Below are positions 12,905 through 24,599 of a DNA stretch of 64,000 nucleotides, piece by piece. The position numbers and the translations under genes were made by a program. Below the pieces are notes generated by a model. The model saw only the letters and a list, made by a program, of their open reading frames with translations, was not told the DNA's origin and searched no databases. Positions within the stretch are counted from its first letter, which is position 1. Every line of letters starts with the position of its first letter. The stretch comes from Adiantum capillus-veneris (taxonomy: Eukaryota > Streptophyta > Polypodiopsida > Polypodiales > Pteridaceae): NCBI GenBank assembly GCA_014529385.2, contig CM043965.1, positions 61,216,933 through 61,280,932 of the forward strand, read 5' to 3'.

Positions 12905-13503
12905 ATAAATAATCGCGATTATTTACTTTTGCACTATTTTGGCTTGGAAGTTGCATCATCACCTCACCTGTCACTTGTACACACCTATTATATGCCAAAA
13001 TTCAAGTATGAGCCAAAATGATCACATATAAATTGGAAATTGCCAAAAAACGCAAGGAAGTCCTTGCAAGCCAAATTCTGAGCTATGAGCCACATTTTTT
13101 GATCCAAATCACCTCATATCACCTACACAAGGTCTATACAATGCCTAGAATCAATTTGTACCCAAAAAAGTTTATTTTGGTAGAAAAGTTAATAATCACA
13201 ATTATTTACTTTTTGGCCAAAATGGGAGAAATTTACAATTTTGCCATCATACATCCAAAGTACATGTTCACCTAAGCCCACTAGCCAAGTTTGAACAACT
13301 TTGGAGCTCAGAATCTCAAAATCTTTTTACATCTAATGTTTCAGAGACCTAAAGCCTAAATCTGGAACCAATTTCATCCTATGCATCCAAATGAGCCCAT
13401 ATTTCACTCAGAGTATCTATTTGGTATATACTTCAAGCCTGTAATGCTAAATTTGCAAAAAGTTGAAAAAATTACTCATCTGTAAATAATCGCGATTATT
13501 TAC
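12905..13503. repeat. Three-copy array of the palindrome-cored repeat (3' array, upstream of ORF3)
   Basis: Cores lie at 12905-12926, 13188-13209 and 13482-13503, 283 and 294 bp apart. That is the same period as the 5' array. The first and third contain the uninterrupted AATCGCGATT centre. The array ends about 190 bp before the first Met of ORF3, mirroring the 5' array, which ends about 400 bp before gag. Confidence 0.85.
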
Positions 13504-13689
13504 TTTTGTTGCAATTTTTTGTTTGGACTTTATAATTTTGTTCCTTACATGTTTTATGCATCTATGCATGTTCAAAAATTGATGTGAAGCAAATTGGACC
13601 AAATTTGTCAGCATTTCAGACTGAAGGACATTTCATAGAGAATTTGTCAAATTTGCTAACTTTGACACTCTACTCACTGAACACGAGCC

Positions 13690-16600
13690 ATGCAAGCAGC
13701 AGAGAAGGCCAAGAAGAAGCTCAATCAAAAAGAAAAATTGCAAGAGCTACCAGCATACCAACTGGACCCAAATTCAGTCAAAACCGCCAAAGCAACCTAT
13801 CTGTCAAGAGAACAGCTTGAAGAGCATAACACCACAGTGTTCACCAAAAGATTCAAGAGCGAAGAGGGACATCATGTAGAGCTGCAACTTCTACCAAAAG
13901 AAGCATGTGATGTTACCGCAAAGCCCCAGACCAAAGAAGCCAATTTGAGGCTTCGTCTCAGAGAATTTTATGAACAAGAGCCGTGTGGAGTGGACTTCCA
14001 AAAAGCTTATGAGCTTTTGTCCACAATCAAAGAAGATGGAACCGCTCAGATCTCTGACCCACAAGGGAATAAAGTTGAAGTGGTGATTACCAAGGAGATA
14101 ATGGCAGAGGCACTCAAACTGCCAACAGAGGGAATGACAATGAGAGCAAGAGATAGAAAGACGGCAGGTAATTTCACCAAGGAAACCGTCGTTGCGACAT
14201 TTGCCGACCTCATCCACAAACAGGTGGAAGAGCCTGCAAGGTTGTATCACCAGCACTTCCACTTCCTTGCCAAAAGACTGCCAATGTATACAACACCAAA
14301 TCATGCGGTTGCCACGACCTTTACACAAGTTCTCAAAGCAACAACCAGGCAAACAATTGACCATGCACAATATGTTTTGTCCACATTGAAAGGGACAAAG
14401 AAATAAGGGGATATCACATATCTGGGTGCACCAGAGGTTTTGACCAGGATTGCTTACCATGCCATCGGCATGGCCGACAGCTTTCCACCTACCCCAGATC
14501 AAAACACTTGGATAGTGTCAGCACAACCTTCTCCTCGAGCTATAAGATCTTCCAAAAGATCATACAAGTCTGATGAAGAGTCTGTTGAGAGCTCGCCAGA
14601 ACGGCACAATAGTGAAAGCTCGGATAACGAGGAAAGGAGAGCTCGAATTGAAGAAATGAAGAGAAAAGCCGTGGCAGCACACCAGGAGGAACCTGTACAA
14701 AAACAAGCCCGATTTGAAAGAGAGAAGCAATCTTACAAACGCAGCCGCCAAGCACAAAACAAGGACCCAGCAAAGTGGGTACCCATTGAGCTTAAAGAAC
14801 CAAGAACTAAGCATCATACCAGGAAACAAGCTGAAGATCCCACGAAGTCACTGGAAAAGATGTAGCAAGAAGCAGAAGCTTTGAGGCTGAGAGAAGCCCA
14901 AGAATCGGCAAGGAAAGCGAAAGAGGCCGTAGAACAGCAAAAGCAAGCAGAGGAATCAATTGAAAAAGGAGCAGCACAACATGATCAGGGTGATGTGTCT
15001 CCCTACCCTTCTTCACCTGTTTCTAAACAGCATGATCACCCCATGCCGAGCCCACCACCTTCACCAACAGATAAAGCCAAAGAACCTGAACCCAGCAAAG
15101 AGACAGAGCCTGAACCAAGAGAAGCAGTTGAATTTGCATAACAAGCAGCAGAATCTATAGAAGAGCAACAAAAAGAGCAAGACAAAGAGCCAGAAAGGGC
15201 AGCAAGTCCTGCACCAGCAGAGGAAAACACAAAGTTTGAGCAACCAAGAGAATAGGAGGTCGAGGAAACACCCTCTACACAGCAAGAGAAGGCCGAGGCG
15301 TCCACGAAGCCTAAGGATGACAAAGCGGAAGAGAATCAGCCACAGCCACAAGGGCAACAGCAACCAGCCACCATGACGCAGCCAAAGGATACACAAAAGA
15401 CTGCACAAACAATAAGTCAGCTGGCACGAAACGAAGATTGGCAATCAAATGACAAAGTGATCCTGCAAGTTAGTGAGTATGCTAAGCAAATACAGGACAT
15501 GACTGAACGACTTTGCTCAGCAGTACTTAGCCGTAGCACAAGGGCCAAAGAATTACAAATGGTGATTGAACCACTCCAAGGGGAGTTAGACGACCGACTA
15601 AACGTCATCAACGATCTACAAAGGCAAGTGTAGGGGTTGAAAGCGGAGGCTCAACAACATCAGCTCGCAAGAGATAAACAACAGAAAGAGATGGAGGAGC
15701 TTGGTGATTTGCTTACAAAAGTTTTAGATGCATGCAAAGAAAAAGATGAACAGCTAACAAAAGTTACAAATGAACTTCTAACAACAACCCTGTCACTTCA
15801 AAAAAATCAGGTTCAGTTAGATGTAGCAAATGCCTCCCTACAGTACTCAGAGCAAAGAATAAATGATCAGGCAATTTTCCTACGACAAATCAGAGAATAA
15901 ATGATCATGCAATTTTCCTACGACAAATCAGAGAAAATCCCGCAGTGGGCTCGATCGAAGCAACAGATGAAGTTTACAAAGCATTAGAGAAAAAGAATAA
16001 AGACCTCGAGCTCGAGCTAAAACTTGAGCAATCTCAGTGCAGAGACTTGGATTTAATGCGGGTGCAAAGAGAAGACAAGTTGTTGAAAGAAATTGAGGAG
16101 CTTAAAAGGGTCAACCAACTACTAAGAGAGGGACAACCAAAAACACAAGAAGAGGCAGGCACTTCAGAGAAACCACACATAGAGATTCCCTCAGTTTCAT
16201 TTGTTGAGATGGAGACACAGCCAACAGAAGAGCTAAGTGGCGAGGAGGAGTTTCAAGTACACATAACCAAAATAGACACAGTGCCAATGGTCCATCTCCC
16301 AAAGGCTGAGGAAGATGCACTGAAGGAAAAAATCACACAAGAGGTAGATGAGCAGTGGAAGGTAGCAATGGATTGGGAGCCGAGAGTTCTTCACTCCGTC
16401 AACGTTACACAACTCACTCCCGCTCAAATCAATGCGCAATGGCACCAACAATACCTGCCCTATCCTCTGATTAAAGTGGAGTTCCTACAAGTGAAAGAAA
16501 GGTTTACACCGACATGCAAGTCGAGGGCGTAGATCAAGACCACCCGAAGTGGAGGCTGAGCTGGCTGAACAAGAATCCAAGGTATTTGATTATGTTCACA

Positions 16601-17253
16601 AGAGCACCTACAGTCCTGCAAAAGGATCCTACTTTCTATCATGTACCAAGAGTAAGGACTTGGCAAGCACATGAGGCACTAATAAAGAATCGGCCAACTT
16701 GACTGAATTACCCCAGATTGCCTGCTCCAGCAAATGAACCGCCGACGGAAGAGTACACGATGAAAACCCTAACGGGCACCATGTCCTTCTTCAGAAGTCT
16801 ACTGGATCTATCTTGTGCTATGCTATATAAAATCTACCAAATGCTGCTCACCTACATCAAAGTATTCCATGAGCCAGAGCAAGCAAGCACCTCGTGGATG
16901 TCATTTCTCGAGGATAACAAAGGGTTGTGCTATGATCTCATTGGCCAACCTCCGAAGAAGTCCTATATGGCTTCTACACTAGATGTATGTTATTACCTTC
17001 TCACAATATGCTGGCATTTGAGGAAGCATTCTACACAAGGTTCTTCACTTGGCAAACAAAAATATTTGGGCCAGTGATCAGCAACCTGACATCACGCTTT
17101 GTAGGCTACTCAACAGTGGAGCTGAAAAACAAATTCACTATGAAGTTCTCGCAAGTGCCAGATAAAGAGAGGAAGATTAGATACCAAAAGGCACTAAATG
17201 CGCTTAAAGACCGCCTCGCCAGCCATCAACCCAAAGACTACTTTAGTCCATAA
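13690..17253 (+). pseudogene. Element A ORF3: extra coiled-coil protein between pol and 3' LTR, broken
   Basis: From the Met at 13690 one frame runs to about 15895, interrupted only by in-frame stops at 14404, 14863, 15139, 15253 and 15631. A 38-bp tandem duplication then shifts the frame, and further shifts occur before the end at 17253. The original length would be near 1,190 codons. The N-terminal ~240 residues are globular and mixed helical. They are followed by a Ser/Glu-rich and Lys/Arg-rich region, a Pro-rich stretch (PSPPPSPTDK), a long heptad-rich coiled coil (about 15400-16130), an acidic segment, and a C-terminal globular part ending in KDRLASHQPKDYFSP. I see no signal peptide or membrane segment, so it does not look like an envelope protein although it sits in that position. 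The N-terminal part resembles the helical 'putative plant transposon protein' type of domain only loosely. Function unknown. Confidence 0.65.
15858..15933 (+). repeat. 38-bp tandem duplication that shifts ORF3
   Basis: Two adjacent 38-bp copies (15858-15895, 15896-15933) begin AATAAATGATCA and end AATCAGAG, and differ at one base. Because 38 is not divisible by three, the duplication ends one frame with TAA and moves reading to another. Confidence 0.9.
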
Positions 17254-17278
17254 AGCTATGTTAAGGGACAACACAGGC

Positions 17279-17292
17279 GAGGAGGGGGGGAA
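17279..17292 (+). other. Polypurine tract of element A
   Basis: GAGGAGGGGGGGAA immediately precedes the TG of the 3' LTR, the expected plus-strand primer of an LTR-retrotransposon. Confidence 0.85.
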
Positions 17293-18213
17293 TGTTAGCA
17301 GCAAGCTAACACGGATACCATTTTTCGGAGCTCTTATTGTAAAGACACTTATTATTTTTGATAAATTGGGAATATTATAACTCCTATTTTTTTGGATAAA
17401 CCTTGTAATTGATGAGCCGGAGCTACAAGCTTGCAGATTGTATCAACCTGTCATTACCTATCTTTAGTTAAAGCTCCCAAATTATTAGTTTTGACCACCA
17501 AAAACCTTGGCTAAGGTATAAAAGCCAATTTGTGTAAGTTATTTGTAAGTTTTGGATAATGAAATACATAGTGTGAGCTAACAGTACTCACTTCTCTTCT
17601 TCTCGCGCTTCCTACTCCCTCCCTGGTTATCACATTGCAATCGTGTTTGTTGCATTGCAACCGCATGTAAGAGATCTACACATTGACGTAAACACATCAC
17701 AGTATTTCGTAGCTTTTGGCTTCGTCCCACGGCCTAATTTCATCATAAGTAGGAATTTACACTTCAAAATAGAAAAATAATCATAGGCGGGGTATTGGGG
17801 CATCATTGCTATGCATTTAGGTGCATTCTGGGTCGAAAACGACTACGTCAAAAATCTATTGTTGTTAATAATCACGATTTTGACACTTGATCTAAAGTGG
17901 GGTTTGAGACCATAAGCATGTATGCTTAGGTCTTATAAACTTGTCCTAGAAGTTTCATTACGTTTGGATGTCATTTGATGCTATAACCGATGTGATTTAT
18001 TTGCTGATGATCGATTGGCTTTTGGTGATTTCACTCACTTGAGTGTCGCTTGAGTTAGATTCGAGTTGTTTGTTGCTTTTTGAGAGATTGACAACCTCTT
18101 GTATCCTCTATGCACTAGTCGAGTCAGTTTCGTCCCACGGATTGACAATTTAATCGTGATTCTTGCTAAAACTGCAATAAGATAGGATAGTGATGTTAGA
18201 CAACCGTCCCACA
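17293..18213 (+). repeat. Element A 3' LTR
   Basis: This 921-bp copy of the 5' LTR starts TGTTAGC and ends CCCACA. Its TATA box is at 17517-17524, and the half-palindrome GTTAATAATCACGATT is at 17864-17879. Confidence 0.93.
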
Positions 18214-19115
18214 TACGCATCTGCTGGTTTGGTTTATTTTCATTTTCAAATATGCTTTGACTGATTTTTCTAAGTAGGATGTATAAGCTTCCATGCTTTC
18301 ATCCATTTTTCTCTTCAGAGACATGACAAGGTCATGTAGGAGCAAAGAATTTTGGGATGAAGTGTCCTGGATACATTTTTGCATTATGTAGTTAAGGACC
18401 TACATGGTAGAGTTTTGTTTGGCACATGTTGGTACAAGAGGAGAAACTGGGTCTAGGAACTCATGGAGTTCAGTTTAGCCACTGTGGAGCAAGGATAATG
18501 AAGGTCCCTCTCATTCATGTCGTAAAGTGTTTATAGTTATCTCCACACACAAGTACATCTCGTACTTGTAGGATGTTCTTTTTTTAATATCCTTATCTGA
18601 GACATATTCCATTTATGAAGAATATGAGTCTCTGGGATTGACATTGGCGCTCGTTATTTCAATTATGTGTCACAAAAAAGTCCTTAGGTGCTGGTCAAAT
18701 CTGTTTATTAGACCATTTTAAGCACATTGTATTAGGAATAATTTCAGTGGCCAGAAATTGTCGGATACCTAATCAGACTTGTTAAGGTTACAAGCACAAT
18801 TAAACAACTTTAGCGAATGGTTTTTTACACATGGATCAAAGTTATGTTCTCTTAATGAACTACAGTCAGATTTCTGAGATGCAACAACAAAGTATGCAAG
18901 AGAAGCATCATGAGGTGAAAGAAGGTCCAAGAAAAATGATTGAGCATGTACTAGTGGCACATCACCAAGTGGCACAACTAGGTTGTTGCAGGCGGGGTTG
19001 GGACAGCTAGTAAGGGGGAAGGGGAGGTGTTGGGAGGATGGAATAACTTAGGAGGAGGCAAGGAGGAGAAGACAACAAGGGCAGAGGGTAGGGATATTTT
19101 AATTAATCTTACAAA
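18214..19115. other. Spacer between elements A and B
   Basis: This 0.9-kb stretch has no recognised element. On the minus strand a frame from 18384 to about 18216 reads as a plausible helical peptide (SLLLHDLVMSLKRKMDESMEAY). It runs into the LTR, so it could be a piece of a host or captured gene cut by element A. Evidence is weak. Confidence 0.35.
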
Positions 19116-19230
19116 TGTAAGGACATGGGTCCTACGGGCAAGGCCATCGGCATGACCGAACAGTGTGTACACTAGGGGGAGGTTATAACATAGCACGGTT
19201 GGGTGGAGACTAGCACACACATTACTCTCA
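19116..19230 (+). repeat. Element B 5' LTR (115 bp)
   Basis: It begins TGTAAGGACATGGGTCCTAC and ends CATTACTCTCA, and aligns over its full length with 24837-24951. No clear TATA box is visible in so short a repeat. Confidence 0.8.
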
Positions 19231-19239
19231 TCCTTTCAC

Positions 19240-19251
19240 TGGTATCCGAGC
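19240..19251 (+). other. Primer binding site of element B (tRNA-Met type)
   Basis: TGGTATCCGAGC differs at one base from TGGTATCAGAGC, the complement of the plant initiator tRNA-Met 3' end. It lies nine bases after the LTR. Confidence 0.8.
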
Positions 19252-19512
19252 TATTCTTGGGAAAGGGAAAATGCGGGTTGCATGTGCATGCGACACACAA
19301 CTTCTCTCCCAGGATCTATAGACAGGGACAACGACGCCCCAGTAGTGTAGCAAAAAGATGACAGGCACAAAGTTTTGTGTGCACCCCAAGGAGACAAACA
19401 ACGGACAATGATCACGGTCGCCTCGCGACCAAGGCAAACTTGATCAACAACTCTACGACACCGAGACTCCGTTGGCTACATGCGTAGGAAGACCCTCCAA
19501 ACCCTTGCATGA

Positions 19513-19576
19513 AGGAGAGTTGAACCCACCCCATGAGGGTAAAAGGCCAACACTCTACCATCCAAGCTATTGAGCC
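19513..19576 (-). other. tRNA-like segment, antisense in the element B leader
   Basis: On the minus strand the segment reads TAGCTTGGATGGTAGAGTG, close to a Pol III A box and tRNA D-arm. It continues with CCTTTTACC as anticodon-loop-like sequence and then GGTTCAACTCT, close to a B box. The acceptor-stem halves do not pair, so it is a degenerate tRNA-derived sequence rather than a working gene. A SINE head or a primer-tRNA relic are both possible. Confidence 0.4.
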
Positions 19577-19938
19577 TTGTTGTGTATAACAAGGAAAGAT
19601 AGCATACTTGAGTTGACAAGGAAAGCTAGAAGGAAAGGAAAGCTACAAACTTCAAGGAAGTAGTTTCACCCCTCCTTTTCACTTCTTAGAGAAAGGCAAG
19701 TTTTCCTCCAAAAATTATTTTTTCTTTGAGGAGGAAGCTTCACAAGTGAACAAAAGCCTTCACAAAAATGACGAGTTTTTGTGAAGAATCAATGAAGGTG
19801 TTCTTACGATGAGCGAGACGTGAAGCGCTACAATTTTTGCTAGGCGAGGTTCCCATGCAAAGCAAAAGCCATCAAGCATAAAAAACACAAAGACTTCAAG
19901 CTTTACAAGGTACAAGTTCTCTCTCTCTACGTTAGTGT

Positions 19939-21567
19939 GTGTTTACCATGGCCAGCGAGGATATTCCACCTACACACACTTTTGATTTTGAGCACGTATA
20001 TCAAAATCCGGACATCATGGGTGCTACCAATATTAATATGCCTAACGTCGATGATCTAGGAGATCATGGCCTTGTAGATATGGATGCTTTCAAGACTTTG
20101 GAAAATCGCCAAAGCATACTTGGATGCAATCTCTCTGCACTAAATACAAATGTTACCAATCTTAACGAGCTACTTGTGAAATTTATGAATTCACAAACGG
20201 CTCAAGGAGCCCCAGGTGGCACGGTCCAAGGAACCCAAGATCGCACGGCTCAAGGAGTCCAAGAGACGAGTGATTTAGAAGATGTAGAAGGTAGCAATGC
20301 ATTGCTTAAGAATATCACCATTCCTGAGTTTCATGGTGAAGAGCATGATCGCAACAAGGATGCGGTCAATACGTTCTTATACAAATGGAGTGATATTCAT
20401 CAATTGAGACACACCTTGGATATAAAGATAGCTGTGGAAAAAAGTTTATCTCTTAAAGGAAAGGCCTATAAGTGGTAGATGACATTTCCAATAGATGCTC
20501 GTACTCCGTCTTGGGCTGCGTTTCAAGCTTCTTTCTCCAAAGAGTTTTTGAACTCAAATGAAGAGAATAAGAATTGGTTAGCATGGGATGCATGCCGCAT
20601 GTCTGGCCTCTCTCTCACTGAGTACCTTTCCAAGTATCAAGAAATCATATTAAAACTAGAAGGTCTATATGAATTCCAAAAGATACGCGGTTTTAATAGG
20701 GGTCTTGACAAAGACTAGCATCTTCATGTCACGACCCAACATCCAAAAACTTTGGAAGAAGCCATCAATCATGCCCAAAGATATGATGATGACCAAGAGA
20801 GGAAGGGAAATGTTCCCTACTCTAAGAATAATTTTGCTAAGAGAAATGTGGCTAAGAGCCAATGGCGAGGTAGATATCCCACATGTTCCAAGAGGAATAA
20901 GAGACAATCTACCTCTCCACACCCACAAGAGGCTAAGAAGCATAAGCAATCACGAGATACTCCACATGGTTCTCTCAGCACTGCTGATTTTGAGCATGCA
21001 AAGAAACACAATTTGTGTTTCAGATGTCTTTTGGACCAACATAACAAGAAGGATTGCCCTCTTTTGCAAGGCAAAGAAAAGGCCATGCACACAGTGCAAC
21101 ACCTCACATTAGATTCATCTCCTAAATATTGTGTTGTAGAGGTTCTTCATATGGAAGAAAAGCACAAGTGTTGTGTGTCTGCTTCAATGTGGCAGCCCAC
21201 CTTTGATCCCCATGAGTTAATTTGCATGCATGGCACTATTAACAGACAACGTGTTCGTATTTTTGTGGATGATGGTGCAACTCATAACTTCTTGAACTAT
21301 AAGCTAGTCAAGGAATTGAAGCTTACACAGACTCCCTGCTCCCACAAGTATGTGGTAGAACAATTTTTTGGAAATGAAAAAGAAGTATGGGACCTGGTAG
21401 TTCAAGGGGTTGAGCATATTGTTCAAGATCATACGATGACCCTTGACTTCCAAGTTATGAACATGGACCGTGATGATGTAGTTTTAGGACGGGAGTGGCT
21501 GCATGGTTTAAGAAACACATTGCACACTAGTTATGAACAACTCCTTATCCTTTATGGAAAATGGTAA
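19939..21567 (+). pseudogene. gag: Element B gag-protease, two in-frame stops
   Basis: One frame runs from the Met at 19939 to 21567 with TAG stops at 20476 and 20716. The first ~180 residues are acidic and end in a capsid-type segment (SLSLKGKAYKW), continuing after the stop with WAAFQASFSKEF, typical of plant Gypsy gag. A single zinc knuckle, CFRCLLDQHNKKDC, lies near 21020-21060. The retropepsin follows in the same frame with FVDDGATHNFL (near 21260-21290) and VLGREWL (near 21485), so the catalytic Asp is present. Apart from the two stops the region is intact, and both stops are TAG. Readthrough cannot be excluded, but two in a row argue for decay. Confidence 0.85.
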
Positions 21568-21979
21568 ACATGTGCTTTTGCTTCGTGAGAAAAATATACC
21601 ATTTGCACCTCTTATGTGCACAATTGAGCTTTCTATTTTAAAAAAATCAGATTTAATAGATGAAGTCTTTTTGTGTTACCGCTTGTCTCCAAGTCTAGTG
21701 AATTCTCAAGAGCAAAGTGCTGTGAATTCTAGGTTTGCAAAGTGCAATGAACTTTAAGCAAAGTGCTCTCAATTTTAGTTCTATTGAGAAAGTGCAACTG
21801 TTGTAAAACAAACATTACAGGAATTACAAGATTCTCCATCCCAACATAACTCTAGTTTACTTTTTCCTTTTGCACAAAAAAAACTGACTCACTCACTCAC
21901 GGAGTATAGTGATGTATTCTCAAGTGATTTACCGCCAGGTTTACCCCCTACACGTGATGTGTAGCATGGCATAGATTTC

Positions 21980-23290
21980 ATGTCCGGCACTAAACCGGTG
22001 AGTAAACCACCTTATCGTATGAGTGCTAGTGAGGCTAAGGAGGTTGAGAGTCAGTTAGCTGACTACCTCACCCGTGGTTTCATTATACCTAGCACTTCAC
22101 CTTGGGCATCACCAATTCTATTGGTAAAAAAGGAAGATGGTACTATGTGCATGTGCGTAGATTATCGTGGATTAAACGCCATAACCATCAAGAACAAGTA
22201 TCCTCTACCTCGAGTGGATGAGTTGTTTGATCAACTCCACGGGGCAAGATACTATACAAAGATAGATCTTCGTTCACGATACCACCATGTGCGTACCTTT
22301 TGAAAGATATCTCTAAAACTGCCTTTAGAAAACGGTTCAGACATTTTGAATTTTTGCTTATGCCTTTTGGTCTAACCGATGCTCCAGCTACATTTATCAC
22401 AATTATGGATAGTGTCTTACATCCCTATCTTGGAAAATTTGTTGTGGTTTTCCTTGATGACATTCTCATTTACAATAAGACTGAAGATGAACACATAGAA
22501 CACTTATGATTAGTGTTCAAATAGCTACGAGCTCATGCATTGTATCCTAAGCAAAGCGAGTGCGATTTCTTTAAAACAAAGATACATTACCTTGGTCATG
22601 TGATCTCTTATTCAGGCATAAAAATGGACACTGACAAGGTCGCTGCCATTCTTCGACGGCCACATCCCAACACGGTTGAGGAGCTTCAAATCTTCTTAGG
22701 CATGGCTAGATTTTATCGACAATATATCCGTGATTATGCCAAAATTTATGTTACTATGATAGATCAACTTAAAGCAAAATGTGAGACCTTATATTGGGAA
22801 GAAGCCCAAAAATATAGTTTTGAACAACTCAAGGTAGTTGTAGCCATTGCTCCCATCCGAGCAATCATTGACCCACATAAGGCGTTTGTGGTAGAGACCG
22901 ATGCTAGTGATAAAATGGTACTTCTTCAGGAGGGAAGACCTATAGCCTTTGAAAGTGAAAAGTTAGATAGAGCTTAACAAAATTATTATGTCTATGAGAG
23001 AGAGCTCTATACCATAATTCACGCTTTACGAAAGTGGCGACACTATCTATATGATACCGAGTTTGAAGTAGTTTTTTACCATAAGAGTATTAAATGGTTT
23101 ATGACTCAAACGGACTTGAAGGGTCGTAAAGCTAGATGGGCAGAGATCCTTCAAGATTATGATTGTAAGCTATGATATCGCAAGGGGCAATATAATGTAG
23201 TAGCAGATGCACTAAGTCGGATGCCTCAGATTAATTCACTTGCTTTCACGAAAATAAAGAGTGAATTTTTGGAGTCATTACGTGGCAAGT
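21980..23290 (+). pseudogene. Element B reverse transcriptase and RNase H, broken
   Basis: The RT fingers ([41 protein letters not shown]) lie at 21980-22303. A frame change near 22300 leads to [12 protein letters not shown] and an intact FLDD catalytic box (about 22450-22465). A stop at 22507 separates this from the thumb/connection (22540-22850). RNase H follows with FVVETDASDKMV (first Asp kept), YERELYTIIHAL (Glu), FYHKSIKWF (the usual Asp of RTDH-type motifs missing) and NVVADALSRM (last Asp) near 23200. TAA at about 22975 and TGA near 23175 interrupt it. Confidence 0.85.
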
Positions 23291-23316
23291 GTGCACAAGA
23301 TCAATCATATGCTTAA

Positions 23317-24566
23317 GTGTGGAGTGCAGTTTTAAGAAGGGGTCCCTCACACTTACATGTCTCTGCACAGCTAGATCAACATGTCTCTGCACATGCAGGT
23401 AAAAACTCCAACACACAAAGCTCCACCCCTACTCAGAAAGAGCTTAAGCGATGGAAGAATTTTTCCATTGATGATGGCTACTTACTCCACAAGGGTAGAG
23501 TATGTTGCCAAAGGACTCAGACACTAGGCGCTAAATATTAATTGAGTGTCATGATAGTCCAAATGCTGGTCATTCATGTACTCATAAGACATATGCCTTA
23601 GTTCGTTGGTAATTTTATTGGCCAAGCCTACATCATGATGTTCAAGAGTACTTACTAAACTACCAACAGTGCCAAGTTAATAAAGTAGAGCGCCTCAAGG
23701 ATGTTGGCTTTTTACATCCTTTAGAGATTCCATAAGGTAAGTGGGAGAGTATCTCTATGGGTTTTGTATTAGGACTACCTACTACAAATCGTGGCCATGA
23801 TGCCATATGGGTAATTGTAGATCATCTAAGAAAGGTGGTCAATTCATTCTAAGACTACGGTTAAGACAGCGGAATTAGCATGGCTATTTGTAGAGCATAT
23901 ATATAGACTCTACGGTCTTCCAACTAGTATCATTAGTGACAGAGATCGAAAGTTCGATAATCACTTCTAGAGAGCTTTGTTTCAAAAGTTGGAAACTATA
24001 CTTAATCTTAGTACGGCTGATCATCCAGAAACAGATGGTCAAACCGAAAGAGTTAATCAAGTGCCAAAGGATATGCTACAAGTGTACGTTAGCAAGAAGC
24101 AAACCAATTGGGAAGACTACTTACCTATATTGGAATTTTCTTACAATAGTTCAAAGCATGTGACTACAGGGGTTAGTCAATTTATGCTTTTATATGGTTT
24201 TCAACCTTGATCACCCGTTAGGGTGGGGTGGCTAAGGAGAAGATACAACAATCAAAGGATTTTCTCCAAGACCATTTTGATATGCTTCGAATTGCTCGAC
24301 AGAATGTTAAGCAAGCTCAAGATCGATATAAGAAGTACGCAGATGAACATCGTCATCTTGCTACTTTTGAAGAAGGAGACAAGGTTTTCCTCAAAGTTCC
24401 GAAGGATTCAGAAAGTCTGAAGACAAGAAAAGTTGCTAAACTTTTACCACGCTATTGTGGAATGTTTACCATTCTCAAATGTATGGGTCAAGTGGCCTAT
24501 AAGTTAGCTATCCTCGAGTACTCACAAGTTCATCTTGTTTTTCATGTTAGCCATTTACGAAAATAG
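23317..24566 (+). pseudogene. Element B integrase, broken
   Basis: The zinc module is visible around 23545-23680 (CHDSPNAGH, then NYQQCQ, where the first Cys appears lost). The first catalytic Asp of the core reads SMGFVLGLP near 23757, i.e. Gly instead of Asp. The second remains in ISDRDRKF (about 23935) and the Glu in GQTERVNQ (about 24040). The core continues with WEDYLPILEFSYN and LLYGFQP to 24210. The C-terminal GPY/F-like part (RYCGMFTILK, AYKLA, VFHVSHLRK) is at 24228-24566 in another frame. Confidence 0.83.
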
Positions 24567-24599
24567 CTAGGACAAAATGATAATGTCATTGACACAGAT

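Larger units (their letters stand above)
501..18213 (+). mobile_element. Element A: 17.7-kb degenerate Ty3/Gypsy LTR-retrotransposon with extra 3' ORF
   Basis: Two direct LTRs (501-1414 and 17293-18213) start TGTTA and end CCCACA. They bracket a tRNA-Asp-like primer site, gag, protease, RT, RNase H and integrase remnants, a further long reading frame (ORF3), and a polypurine tract. The five bases before the element are TACAT and those after it TACGC, so a target duplication is only partly visible. By eye the LTRs differ at roughly one position in fifteen to twenty over the first 210 bp and by an indel near the TATA box, so the insertion is old. The tRNA-Asp-like primer site, large size and extra ORF fit the non-chromoviral Tat/Athila side of plant Gypsy elements; that placement is an inference. 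All coding regions carry stops or frameshifts, so the copy cannot be autonomous. Confidence 0.93.

Noticed and set aside
13690-17253. ORF3 as a retroviral-type envelope gene
   Set aside because: No signal peptide, transmembrane segment or Cys-rich ectodomain is visible; long coiled coil and charged regions argue against it.
501-18213. A clean target duplication for element A
   Set aside because: TACAT before and TACGC after match at only three of five bases, so it is not claimed.
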